64,000 nucleotides of DNA, from assembly GCA_963995525.1 (NCBI GenBank), contig OZ023206.1:67293823-67357822 (forward strand). The letters run 5' to 3'. Below, one piece after another: positions 1-10,640 of the stretch. Source of the stretch: Escarpia spicata. Lineage: Eukaryota; Annelida; Polychaeta; Sabellida; Siboglinidae. A program made the translations under genes and the position numbers. Under the pieces are notes generated by a model. That model ran no database searches. It was not told the origin of the DNA and was given only the letters and a program-made list of their open reading frames with translations. The stretch's first letter is position 1; every line of letters begins with the position of its first letter.

Positions 1-1
1 G

Positions 2-181
2 ACGGTGGCTGAGAACGGCAAGATGTCAGCCATTGTGAGTGTTCTTTTCCACGAGGTGGCACCCCAGCTTGTGGGGCGCTCTAGTGCCGGGGAGGAGGGC
101 GTCTCAGAGCATGGCTCAACCCCCGGCTCTTCTCCTCGCAAACATGGGGATGGACGCGACACACTGAGGGAGAGACGCGTC
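2..181 (+). CDS. SH3 protein, exon 1 in window (5' end outside)
   Basis: The frame is open from the window edge to the GTAAGT donor at 182-187. It encodes a polar linker rich in Gly, Ser, Glu and Arg, ending in RERRV, and has no recognisable fold. An internal Met exists, but the downstream splice phase and family architecture suggest this is an internal exon. Confidence 0.55.
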
Positions 182-3100
182 GTAAGTAACAACATGCACA
201 TACAGTGACACATATACACACACAAATGCACACACAAGAACACATACATGCATGCAAACACATACTCGCATGCACACATGCATGCAAACACGCACACGCA
301 CACGCACACACACTCATGTACACTCACACACATACATGCATGCACGCACGCATATAGTGACACACATGCGTGTGCACGCACACTCACATAGTGACACACA
401 CACAAACACATACATACAGTGACACACATACACAGTGACATATTCATGCATGCACATAGACGCACGCATACACACACACACACACATGCATAATATTTAT
501 ACAGTCATGTATATATACATATACGGAATATGAAGCAGACTGTCTTAGTCAGTGTCATATGATGCAGTCTGCATTAACCCTTTCTGTGCCCACAGTTCAT
601 GGCTGTGTATGACTACACGCCGTGCAAGCTGTCTACTCTGACACGGCCACGTCAGGAGCTGAGTTTTCGTACAGGAGATATCATCATAACCTATGGACCT
701 CCGGGCACAGATGGGTTCTACTACGGAAAGGTACGCACTGTCTCGTCCCCTCCCTCCCTCCCTCCCTCCCTCCCTCCCTCCCTCCTTCACAGTAAAACTA
801 TTGATTCTTGAATTAACAGCAGTGGTGCCGATTTCCTCAGAGGAAACAGTTTGTATTTGTTTCTCATACTTTTGGCAGCTGTCGTGTCAATATGAGTACG
901 ACACAATGAGTGAGTCACTGTGAGTGAATCACAATGAGTGAGTTTCTAATCACAACAAATGAGTCAAAATAGTTGGAAAGATTACAAAAAGCTTCCTGAG
1001 AGGTAACTCCCAAAACCATGTGAAGTATCACATTCCAAGAAACCAGACCGTCTGTCGAATCATGGAATAGTAGTGTTGTTATTGTACCTGAATGATTATA
1101 AAGAGGGTAGTTGATGTGATACATCCCCTATGTAATCACCCCTACATCTTCCTTCATCCCTTGTGTTTTCTTTCATCCCCATCTTCTTCCATCCTCTACT
1201 TCCACTACATCTTCCTTCTTCTCCTACTTCATCTCTTGTGTCTTCATTCATCCCCATGTCATCATCACCTACATCTTCCTTCATCCCCTGTGTTTTCTTT
1301 CATCCCCATCTTCTTTCATCCTCTACTTCCTCTACATCTTCCTTCTTCTCCTACTTCATCTCTTGTGTCTTCATTCATCCCCATGTCTTCATCCCCTGTG
1401 CCTTCCTTCATCCCAATGTCTTCCCTGCAGGTTCACGGCAAGAAGGGATACATCCCTGCCAGCTTCATTGAGGAGGTTGCTCTGCTGAAGTCAAAGAGTC
1501 GAAGGGTAGGTGTTTCACTTGTACTTTGATACACCAAACCAACAGAGGGTAGGTGTTTCACTTGTACTTTGATACACCAAGCCAACAGAGGATAGGTGTT
1601 TCACTTGTACTTTGATACACCAAGCCAACAGAGGGTAGGTGTTTCACTTGTGCTTTGATACACCAAGCCAACAGAGGGTAGGTGTTTCACTTGTACTTTG
1701 ATACACCAAGCCAACAGAGGGTAGGTGTTTCACTTGTACTTTGATACACCAAGCCAACAGAGGGTAGGTGTTTCACTTGTACTTTGATACAACAAGCCAA
1801 CAGAGGGTAGGTGTTTCACTTGTACTTTGATACACCAAGCCAACAGAGGGTAGGTGTTTCACTTGTACTTTGATACACCAAGCCAACAGAGGGTAGGTGT
1901 CTCACTTGTACTTTGATACACCAAGCCAACAGAGGGTAGGTGTCTCACTTGTACTTTGATACACCAAACCAACAGAGGGTAGGTGTCTCACTTGTACTTT
2001 GATACACCAAACCAACAGAGGGTAGGTGTCTCACTTGTACTTTGATACACCAAACCAACAGAGGGTAGGTGTCTCACTTGTACTTTGATACACCAAACCA
2101 ACAGAGGGTAGGTGTCTCACTTGCACTTTGATACACCAAACCAACAGAGGGTAGGTGTCTCACTTGCACTTTGATACACCAAGCCAACAGAGGGTAGGTG
2201 TCTCACTTGCACTTTGATACACCAAGCCAACAGAGGGTAGGTGTCTCACTTGTACTTTGATACACCAAACCAACAGAGGGTAGGTGTCTCACTTGTACTT
2301 TGATGCACCAAACCAACAGAGGGTAGGTGTCTCACTTGTACTTTGATGCACCAAACCAACAGAGGGTAGGTGTCTCACTTGTACTTTGATACACCAAACC
2401 AACAGAGGGTAGGTGTCTCACTTGCACTTTGATACACCAAACCAACAGAGGGTAGGTGTCTCACTTGCACTTTGATACACCAAACCAACAGAGGGTAGGT
2501 GTCTCACTTGCACTTTGATACACCAAACCAACAGAGGGTAGGTGTCTCACTTGTACTTTGATACACCAAACCAACAGAGGGTAGGTGTCTCACTTGTACT
2601 TTGATACACCAAACCAACAGAGGGTAGGTGTCTCACTTGTACTTTGATACACCAAACCAACAGAGGGTAGGTGTCTCACTTGTACTTTGATACACCAAAC
2701 CAACAGAGGGTAGGTGTCTCACTTGTACTTTGATACACCAAACCAACAGAGGGTAGGTGTCTCACTTGTACTTTGATACACCAAACCAACAGAGGGTAGG
2801 TGTCTCACTTGTACTTTGATACACCAAACCAACAGAGGGTAGGTGTCTCACTTGTACTTTGATACACCAAACCAACAGAGGGTAGGTGTCTCACTTGTAT
2901 TTTGATACACCAAGCCAACAGAGGGTAGGTGTCTCACTTGTACTTTGATACACCAAACCAACAGAGGGTAGGTGTCTCACTTGTACTTTGATACACCAAA
3001 CCAACAGAGGGTAGGTGTCTCACTTGTACTTTGATACACCAAACCAACAGAGGGTAGGTGTCTCACTTGTACTTTGATACACCAAACCAACAGAGGGTAG

Positions 3101-5669
3101 GTGTCTCACTTGTACTTTGATACACCAAACCAACAGAGGGTAGGTGTCTCACTTGTACTTTGATACACCAAACCAACAGAGGGTAGGTGTCTCACTTGTA
3201 CTTTGATACACCAAACCAACAGAGGGTAGGTGTCTCACTTGTACTTTGATACACCAAACCAACAGAGGGTAGGTGTCTCACTTGTACTTTGATACACCAA
3301 ACCAACAGAGGGTAGGTGTTGACTGTTGTAACTCCCTCCAAAACACCATTGATATCTTAAAATTAATTTAGCTAAATTCCAGTGTGTACAGAATTGCTCA
3401 GCTTGTATTGTCACTATTACATCTCACCAGTATGTGTCAGTTACTCTCACGCAATTCAGATAGTCTACCTCACAATTACTTGTATTTCAAGAAATCAATC
3501 CTTCCTCTAGTGTTATTGTTGTCTATAACAGGACAAATGCTTTAATGATTTATTTATGTGTTTTATGCTGCTATAAGAGGAGTGTGCGATGGTAGGTGAG
3601 AGGTGAGAGGTCGGAGTGGCGGTAAGCCACTGGCTAATTAGGTTGTGTTTAGTGTTATGTTGCTTATATTTTTGGTAGATGTGTTCTTTGGGGTCATTAA
3701 AAAATTACGAAACTTCAACGGCAGTTTCACATCCTCACACCATGTATCTTGGCGTATTGCTGAACATAACACACACACACACACATGCACGCACGCATGC
3801 ACGCACACACACCACCTCTGCAGTTATGTAACACTCAACAAGGACCTGACATGATGAAGCCACTGGTCCAGTGTCACTGTTAGGCTGAGAACAGAAAGTG
3901 TCCACTGTGTGAATGAACCTGTGCTACTGTCACCTGTGCACAGAGTAGAATAAACCTGTGCTACTGTCACCTGTGCACAGAGTAGCATGAACCTGTGCTA
4001 CTGTCACCTGTGCATAGAGTAGCATGAACCTGTGCATAGAGTAGCATGCCATAACAAGTTACAAGTTAGCATTCAGTTTTTATTTCAGCATTTCATAAAT
4101 ACTTTGCACACCGATATTGAGAAATTTCTTACTAATTTATGTACCAATAAAAATAGTGCTTTGAGCTTGTGAAGTGAAACTCATACCTCAGAAGGGTTAC
4201 AACCCGTTTTCTAGTTAGTGCTCGGTAATGTTTAGGCATTTGTTAATAGCCCCTGTGCAAATGCACAGTGTCATCACTGGTCACAGAAACAAAGTGCAAT
4301 TGCAGTTTCAGAAGTGAATTGTGGACATTGCATGCATCACTGTAGCAGGTGATTGTGATGTAATGCACCTAGTAGCAGGCGGCTGTGACTTAATGCACCT
4401 AGTAGCAGGCGGCTGTGACTTAATGCACCTAGTAGCAGGCGGTGTGACTTAATGCATCTAGTAGCAGGCACCTGTGACTTATTGCACCTAGTAGCAGGCG
4501 GTGTGACTTAATGCATCTAGTAGCAGGCACCTGTGACTTATTGCACCTAGTAGCAGGCTCCTTTGATTTAATGCACCTAGTAGCAGGCGGTGTGACTTAA
4601 TACACCTAGTAGCAGGCGGCTGTGACTTAATGCACCTAGTAGCAGGCGGCTGTGACTTAATGCACCTAGTAGCAGGCGGTGTGACTTAATGCATCTAGTA
4701 GCAGGCACCTGTGACTTATTGCACCTAGTAGCAGGCTCCTGTGACTTAATGCACCTAGTAGCAGGCTCCTTTGATTTAATGCACCTAGTAGCAGGCGTCT
4801 GTGACTTAATGCACCTAGTAGCAGGCTCCTGTGACTTAATGCACCTAGTAGCAGACGTCTGTGACTTAATGCACCTAGTAGCAGGCGTCTGTGACTTAAT
4901 GCACCTAGTAGCAGGCTCCTGTGACTTAAGGCACCTAGTACCAGACGTCTGTGACTTAATGCACCTAGTAACAGGCTCCTGTGACTTAATGCACCTAGTA
5001 GCAGACGTCTGTGACTTAATGCACCTAGTAGCAGACGTCTGAGACTTATTGCACCTAGTAGCAGGCGTCTGTGACTTAATGCACCTAGTAGCAGACACCT
5101 GTAACTTAAGGCACCTAGTAGCAGACGTTTGTGACTTAATGCACCTAGTAGCAGGCGTCTGTGACTTAATGCACCTAGTAGCAGACGTCTGTGACTTAAT
5201 GCACCTAGTAGCAGGCTCCTGTGACTTAATGCACCTAGTAGCAGGCGTCTGTGACTTAATACACCTAGTAGCAGGCTCCTGTGACTTAATGCACCTAGTA
5301 GCAGACGTCTGTGATTTAATGCACCTAGTAGCAGGCGTCTGTGACTTAATGCACCTAGTAGCAGGCGTCTGTGACTTAATGCACCTAGTAGCAGGTTCCT
5401 GTGACTTAATGCACCTAGTAGCAGACGTCTGTGACTTAATGCACCTAGTAGCAGGCGTCTGTGACTTAATGCACCTAGTAGCAGGTTCCTGTGACTTAAT
5501 GTATCTAGTAGCACGCGTCTGTGACATGGGCTACATCTCATAATGGGTGGATTTGTTTCTCCAGAGCGTGTCGACCAACAGTCTTGCGTCCCAACATTCT
5601 GCATCATCTGTTGCCTCGGCAACCAAGAGGTCGCGACCTTTGAACCTTGGTATCTCAACCGATGTGTAA
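2..5669 (+). CDS. C-terminal exons of an SH3-domain protein, RIM-binding protein-like (partial, 4 exons)
   Basis: Four plus-strand exons join in one frame: 2-181 (open at the window edge), 596-730, 1431-1505 and 5565-5669 (stop TAA 5667-5669). Every junction is phase 0, with GT donors at 182 (GTAAGT), 731 (GTACGC) and 1506 (GTAGGT) and AG acceptors ending at 595, 1430 and 5564. The first exon encodes a low-complexity Ser/Gly/Glu/Arg linker. Exons 2 and 3 together form an SH3 domain: VYDYTP (ALYDY equivalent), ELSFRTGDII (diverging-turn Glu and Gly-Asp), then GFYYGK and GYIPASFIEEV, where a conserved Trp is replaced as in RIMBP SH3 domains. The last exon adds a Ser-rich 34-residue tail. In the RIMBP family such SH3 domains bind proline motifs of RIM and voltage-gated calcium channels at presynaptic active zones. 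Here that role is inferred from similarity only; another SH3 scaffold protein is possible. Confidence 0.72.
190..500. repeat. CA/CACG-rich microsatellite in intron
   Basis: An imperfect run of CACA, CACG and CATG dinucleotide blocks starts right after the exon 1 donor at 182. Confidence 0.85.
596..730 (+). CDS. SH3 protein, exon 2 (N-terminal two thirds of the SH3 domain)
   Basis: The acceptor is TTTCTGTGCCCACAG ending at 595 and the donor is GTACGC at 731. The exon is exactly 45 codons, phase 0/0. It encodes FMAVYDYTP, the RT loop, ELSFRTGDII and GFYYGK, a clear SH3 signature. Confidence 0.82.
747..785 (+). repeat. (CCCT)n microsatellite
   Basis: Roughly nine CCCT units begin about 16 nt downstream of the exon 2 donor. 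Confidence 0.9.
1131..1430 (+). repeat. Pyrimidine-rich tandem repeat ending at the exon 3 acceptor
   Basis: Two diverged copies of a unit of about 125 bp built from CTTCATCCC and TCTTCCTTC motifs, then a partial copy that runs into the acceptor TTCCCTGCAG. The repeat supplies the polypyrimidine tract. Confidence 0.8.
1431..1505 (+). CDS. SH3 protein, exon 3 (C-terminal third of the SH3 domain)
   Basis: The acceptor ends in TTCCCTGCAG at 1430 after a long pyrimidine-rich repeat. The donor is GTAGGT at 1506. The exon has 25 codons and encodes VHGKKGYIPASFIEEV (the SH3 ALYDY-to-PSNYV closing strand region) and a basic tail. The donor is the first unit of a 43-bp minisatellite. Confidence 0.82.
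1506..3318 (+). repeat. 43-bp minisatellite, about 42 copies, starting at the exon 3 splice donor
   Basis: The unit begins GGGTAGGTGTCTCACTTG and ends CCAACAGA. Copy 1 starts at the authentic donor (AGG|GTAGGT), and each later copy repeats GAGGGTAGGT, so each carries a donor-like motif. Early copies have GTGTTTCAC and later ones GTGTCTCAC, and variants are regionally clustered, consistent with local homogenisation. Confidence 0.95.
3319..4339 (+). other. Intron remainder between two minisatellites
   Basis: No gene signal. It holds a CA/GCACG microsatellite (about 3768-3812) and four copies of a repeat of about 44 bp with CTGTGCTACTGTCACCTG (3893-4050). Confidence 0.6.
4340..5520 (+). repeat. 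30-bp minisatellite, about 39 copies
   Basis: The unit is CTTAATGCACCTAGTAGCAG plus GCGTCTGTGA or the variant GCTCCTGTGA. It ends about 45 bp before the terminal exon acceptor. Because 30 is a multiple of three, long decapeptide-repeat reading frames open on both strands; they lie inside an intron and are not considered genes. Confidence 0.93.
5565..5669 (+). CDS. SH3 protein, terminal coding exon
   Basis: The acceptor is TTTGTTTCTCCAG ending at 5564. The exon has 34 codons, Ser/Ala-rich and ending NLGISTDV, then TAA. The phase matches exon 3. The frame and strong polypyrimidine tract support it, but the tail is not family-diagnostic. Confidence 0.65.
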   Translation, partial: SVSTNSLASQHSASSVASATKRSRPLNLGISTDV

Positions 5670-7804
5670 CAGTGAGGTCTGTGTTGATTATGCCAACTTT
5701 GTGAGGACAGACAGAAGATGACAATTGACACCTCACATGTGCTGCTCTGGATAGAAGATGACAAGTTGACATTTAAAAACGTGTTGCTCTGGGTAGATGC
5801 CCACATTCATTGTCTCATAGTGTTGCCAAACTTACATGACTAATGTTGATGTATTTAGTTCCGCCCGGCCCTGGTTCACCGAATGATTTGCGCCAGTTGT
5901 CAGGGACGGAACTGTAAAATGAATCACACTGTTAATGATAACATTTTTAAATGATGAGAAGTTGAATTTAAGAAGTTGTTAAACAGCCTGCTTATGCTTC
6001 GGAACACGAGGGAAACACATTGCCATCGTGTAACAGGCTGCACAGGAATTGTTTGTGAACATTAATTTGTGCCATATGACTGTTGATACTGCCAACAGAC
6101 AGGTCAGTGCGGTTTGCAAGGTGCAAGGGTTGCAGCTGACAAGTTGCATATTTAGTTGCCCAGAATAAGTGGTCAGTGTAGGCACTGTTGTGTCATCATT
6201 TAGTCACACTGTTTATTGTTGATGTTTTACCTGTGGAATAATGTTTTTGCATAAATCCCAGCTCATATGGTTTATTTATTGTCAATGTGTTTATCAGTGA
6301 CAAATCAACACTTTGTATGCTTAAATGGGGATCTGTTGATACCCCATCCAACCCCCCCCCGGTGAAAATTTGTGCAGGTGGAAAACCGAAGCTGCAGCAG
6401 CAGTCGTGTTTATTGTTTCTAATATTACATAAGAGCTCCATAACCAAACATGTTACTACATAATGAAATGTTACTTGTTTTAGAACAATTTTGAATATTA
6501 TCATGTTGCACTACTCACACATACTATAAGAGTATACAGTTTTTTTTACATGCATTATTAATATATTTATCTGGCTTTGCTTGAAACTTCTGAAATCTGC
6601 ACTAGGTTTTCATGTATCCAATTGTGCGTAGTTGCGAGTGATGTGTATGAAAATACTCATTTACTATTTTATTGAGGTTTGATATTTGCACAGTCACCCT
6701 ACCAAACAGCACATTCTAATGCAATCACCCTACCAAACAGCACATTCTAATGCAATCACCCTACCAAACAGCACATTCTAATGCAATCACCCTACCAAAC
6801 ACCACATTCTAATGCAATCACCCTACCAAACACCACATTCTATCAAATGTTTCTGTCCGATATATTGTTATATTGTCTACGTAGGCTACTCCATTTTTAT
6901 GAATGTTTATTTATTATAATACAAGTATTTATTTTGTTCTGGGTAACTAGACATGTAGCAGCTTGTGAACTGTTTTATGCAGCTTGTGGCAGACTTAAGT
7001 TCAATTAATTAAGGCAGTGTATTAAATCTGTTGATTGTGACATGTCACTTTAGTTTGTCTTGACAAGTAAACGTTGAACATGAATACATTCAGTTGGGAT
7101 GATTTTTGTCAGAGAATAGAACCATTGTTTCCACTGTACAGTAGCAGAGCCGGGATCCTGAAGAACAAATGTCACAGACACATTTATTGAGTGTGAATAG
7201 TAACTGTTACAACACCTTGAAGTTGTATCAAGCTCTGAGCACATCAGTGAAATCATCCCGACTGATTGAGTTGTCAGTCTCAACTAATTCTCTGCAAGTC
7301 ACCTGACAGCACGTGTATCAACAATCCGACTAATTTATTTCACACTGCATTTATTAACATTTTGTTTTTCTCACAAATGTTGTTACACATCTAACCAATC
7401 AATCAGTGTATACCAAATATTTAATTTTTACCACATTTGACACAACATGGATAATTTTCATACTGTTGTTTCTCCTAAATATAGCAGTAGTAAGCATGTT
7501 TTGATGTTCTTGGAAAGGAAAGATGGGCACATAACAGATGGTCTTGGTTCTCTAATCCATCTCAGGTTATTGACAAGAAACAACTTGTTTATATAGTATT
7601 CTGCAACACAGAAGATGCTATTTAGCTATGATGGCTACTGTAGCATCAATGGTTACTGTAGCAATGATTGCTACTGTAGCAACAGTGGCTACTGTATCCA
7701 TGATGGTTATAATAGCAATGATAGCTACTGTATTTCAGGGTTGCAATTATTTATTTATGAAACTGGAATGATATTAGTAGTTGTGATAATTTTGTAGAAA
7801 TAAA
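5670..7804 (+). other. Probable 3' UTR of the SH3 gene, with candidate poly(A) signal
   Basis: No coding signal follows the TAA. A canonical AATAAA lies at 7799-7804, followed by a GT-rich stretch (TTGTATGTGTTA), the best poly(A) candidate. An ATTAAA near 7021 is an alternative. The stretch holds a five-copy 31-bp repeat (6690-6842) and a short, diverged repeat of about 18-24 bp with GGCTACTGTAGCAATGAT-type units (7620-7730). Confidence 0.4.
6690..6842 (+). repeat. 31-bp tandem repeat, 5 copies
   Basis: The unit is TGCAATCACCCTACCAAACA followed by GCACATTCTAA, nearly identical between copies, inside the presumed 3' UTR. Confidence 0.9.
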
Positions 7805-7864
7805 ACTTTTGTATGTGTTATTTATATGCTTAAGTTTGTTGTTCTCATTTGAATATAACAAAAC

Positions 7865-9340
7865 ATAGGACCATTCTGATGTGTAAATGAGAACCTAGTA
7901 CAGGACACTTCTGATGTGTAAATGAGAGGACCTAATACAGGACCCTTCTGATGTGTAAAAGACAGGACCTAGTACATGACCATTCAGATGTGTAAATGAA
8001 AGGACCTAGTACCAGACCATTCTGTTGTGTAAATGAGGACCTAGTACAGGACTCTTCTGATGTGTAAATGACAAGACCTAGTACAGGACCATTATGATGT
8101 GTAAATGAGAGGACCTAGTATACAACCATTCTGATGTGCAAATGGCAGGTCCTAGTACAAGACCATTCTGATGTGTGAATGAAGACCTAGTACAGGACCT
8201 GTCTGATGTGTAAATGACAGGATCTAGTACAGAACCATTCTAATGTATAAATGAGGACCTAGTACAGGACCATTCTGATGTGTAAATGAGATGACCTAAT
8301 ACTGGACCATTCTGACGTGTAAATGAGAGGACCTAGTACAGGACCATTATGATGTGTAAATGAAGACCTAGTACAGGTCCCTTCTGATGAGTAAATGACA
8401 GGACCCTCCTGACATGTAAATGACAGGACCTAGTATACGACCATTCTGATGAGTAAATGAGGACCTAGTACCTAACCCTTCTGATGTGTAAATGACAAGA
8501 ACTAGTACAGGACCATTCCGACATGTAAATGAGATCTAGTACAGAACCTTCTGATGTGTAAATGACAGGACCATTCTGATGTGTAAATGAAGACCTAGTG
8601 CAGGACCCTTCTGATGCGTAAAGGAGGACCTAATACAGGACCATCCTGACGTGTAAATGAGAGGACCTAGTACAGGACTATTAAGTGTAAATGAGGACCT
8701 AGTACAGGTCCCTTCTGATGTGTAAATGAGAGGACCTAGTACAGGACCATTCTGATGTGTAAATGAGAGGACCTAGTACCAGACCATTATGTGTAAATGA
8801 GAGGACCTAGTAAGGCCATTCTGACATGTAAATGAGAGGACCTAACCTGACATAAATAAGATGATCTAGTGCAGGACCCTTCTGATGTGTAAATGACAAG
8901 ACCTAGTACAGGACCATTCTGACGTGTAAATGACAAGAACTAGTACATGACCATTCTGACATGTAAATGAGATCTAGTACAGGACCTTCTGATGTGTAAA
9001 TGACAAGACCTAGTACAGGACCCTTCTGAAGTGTAAACGGCAAGACCTAGTATAGGACCCTTCTGATGTGTAAATGAAAACCTTGTACAGGCCACTTTTG
9101 ATGTGTAAATGAGATCTAGTACAGGACCCTTCTGATGTGTAAATGACAGGACCTAGTACGGGACCCTTCTGATGTGTAAATGAGAGGACCTAGTACAGGA
9201 CCCTTCTAATGTGTAAATGAGGACTTTGTACACGATCTTACTGATGAGTAAATGAGAACCTAGTACAGGTCCCTTCTAATATATAAATGAGAAGATCTAG
9301 TAAAGGTCCCTTCTGATGTATAAATGACAGGACCTAGCAA
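7865..9340 (+). repeat. Degenerate minisatellite of about 38-40 bp between the convergent genes
   Basis: Around 38 diverged units built from GACCTAGTACAGGACC and TTCTGATGTGTAAATGA, with many indels. It starts about 60 bp after the SH3-gene poly(A) candidate. Confidence 0.88.
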
Positions 9341-9861
9341 ATTGCAGACCAAACTAACTCTTGTAAAATAGAAGATATACAGGTTTACAGCATTCTATAA
9401 TCACATCTATATAGAATTGCATAAATCCTTGGAAACTGAAGCTTTTCGGTGTATCAAAGCAAACGCTCAAAATCAGGATACAATAGCAGATATTTTATGT
9501 ACGATCATAACAATTGAAATATTGCACAACTGACACAAATTCAATAACACATGCGACACATTGCAACAGGTCAAACCTTAAGGTACATTTTGGTGGTATG
9601 GAGTTAAAAGTATAATGCAAAAGACCAGCATTTCAATGTTACAATGGTACCAGAGTCATCTGTGTGAGTGAGTTTTTTTACAGAATGGGTGGCTGAACTG
9701 GACCACCGGAAGAACATTTTTTTTTAGATGAACAACCGATATCGAAGTTAGGTCTATGTTTCAAGTACATGCCATTCCATCATAAAACGCACATCAAATT
9801 GATAAAAAACATTTTTCAGTTAATAATTCCAAATTGAATTATTCAAATTGGTAGTAAATTG

Positions 9862-9867
9862 TTTATT
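9862..9867 (-). terminator. Candidate OAT poly(A) signal
   Basis: AATAAA on the minus strand, about 610 nt past the OAT stop. It is the first canonical hexamer I noticed in that direction. Support is positional only. Confidence 0.3.
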
Positions 9868-10184
9868 TCTAAAAATGTTTAAAAAACAAAACTTACTATA
9901 TCCACCAATGCAAATGTATTTTTGGTTTTTCTCATTGTTGTGAAATGTACCATACGGTCTGAACCATTGCGGCCTGCCACATATTTGGTTAAAAACAAAG
10001 TTTTTGCATTACGATTTCAGATCATGCCCTTCCACCCTTTACTCAGAAACTGCAGTAGTTAATCTTTTGAATGTACATTACATCACGTTTACAACCTCCA
10101 GAGATTGATGCCATTGATAAAATTATTCCCACATCCCACTCTGTCTCCATCCCTTCGCAACACTCCTGCATATCCCTGACTTGT

Positions 10185-10475
10185 TGCACAACTTTAATGA
10201 CAGTGACACTACAGCTGTGAGTGTCAGTGATATCACGGCTGTCAATGTTAGTGACACTACAGCTGTCAATGTCAGTGACACTATAGCCATCAATGTCAGT
10301 GACACTGCAGCGACCAATGTCTGCGACACCACAGCTGTCAATGACACTATAGCAGTCAATGCCAGCGACACCACAGCTGTCAATGTCAGTGACACTACAA
10401 CTGTCAATGGCAATAACACTACTTATATCAATGACATTACAGCTGTCAATCCCAGTGACACTACTTATGTCAGCT
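10185..10475 (-). repeat. 24-bp tandem repeat abutting the OAT stop codon
   Basis: About 12 units of GTCAATGTCAGTGACACTAC plus AGCT (plus-strand phase), starting two bases beyond the OAT TAA and so in its 3' UTR. Confidence 0.85.
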
Positions 10476-10476
10476 G

Positions 10477-10640
10477 TTAGGCCAGCTCCTCAAGGGACTT
10501 GCGGATGATGTCTATGCACTGCCAGAGCTGTTCCTCTGTGATCACAAGGGGTGGTGCGAAGCGGATCTTATCTCCGTGAGTTGGCTTTGCCAGGAGTCCG
10601 TTGTCACGCATACGAAGACAAACTTCCCACGCATCCAATG
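10477..10640 (-). CDS. OAT: OAT coding exon 8 (C-terminus)
   Basis: It encodes [34 protein letters not shown] and the C-terminal helix ending LEELA, then TAA at 10479-10477. The acceptor is TTTGTTTTTCAG ending at 10641. The sequence matches the OAT C-terminus to the last few residues. Confidence 0.95.

Noticed and set aside
1505..3318. CRISPR array interpretation of regular repeats
   Set aside because: Head-to-tail units without unique spacers in a eukaryotic intron. The same applies to the other arrays.
4577..5772. Long open frames with decapeptide repeats (both strands)
   Set aside because: Products of a 30-bp tandem array inside an intron; no start context, domain or codon signal.
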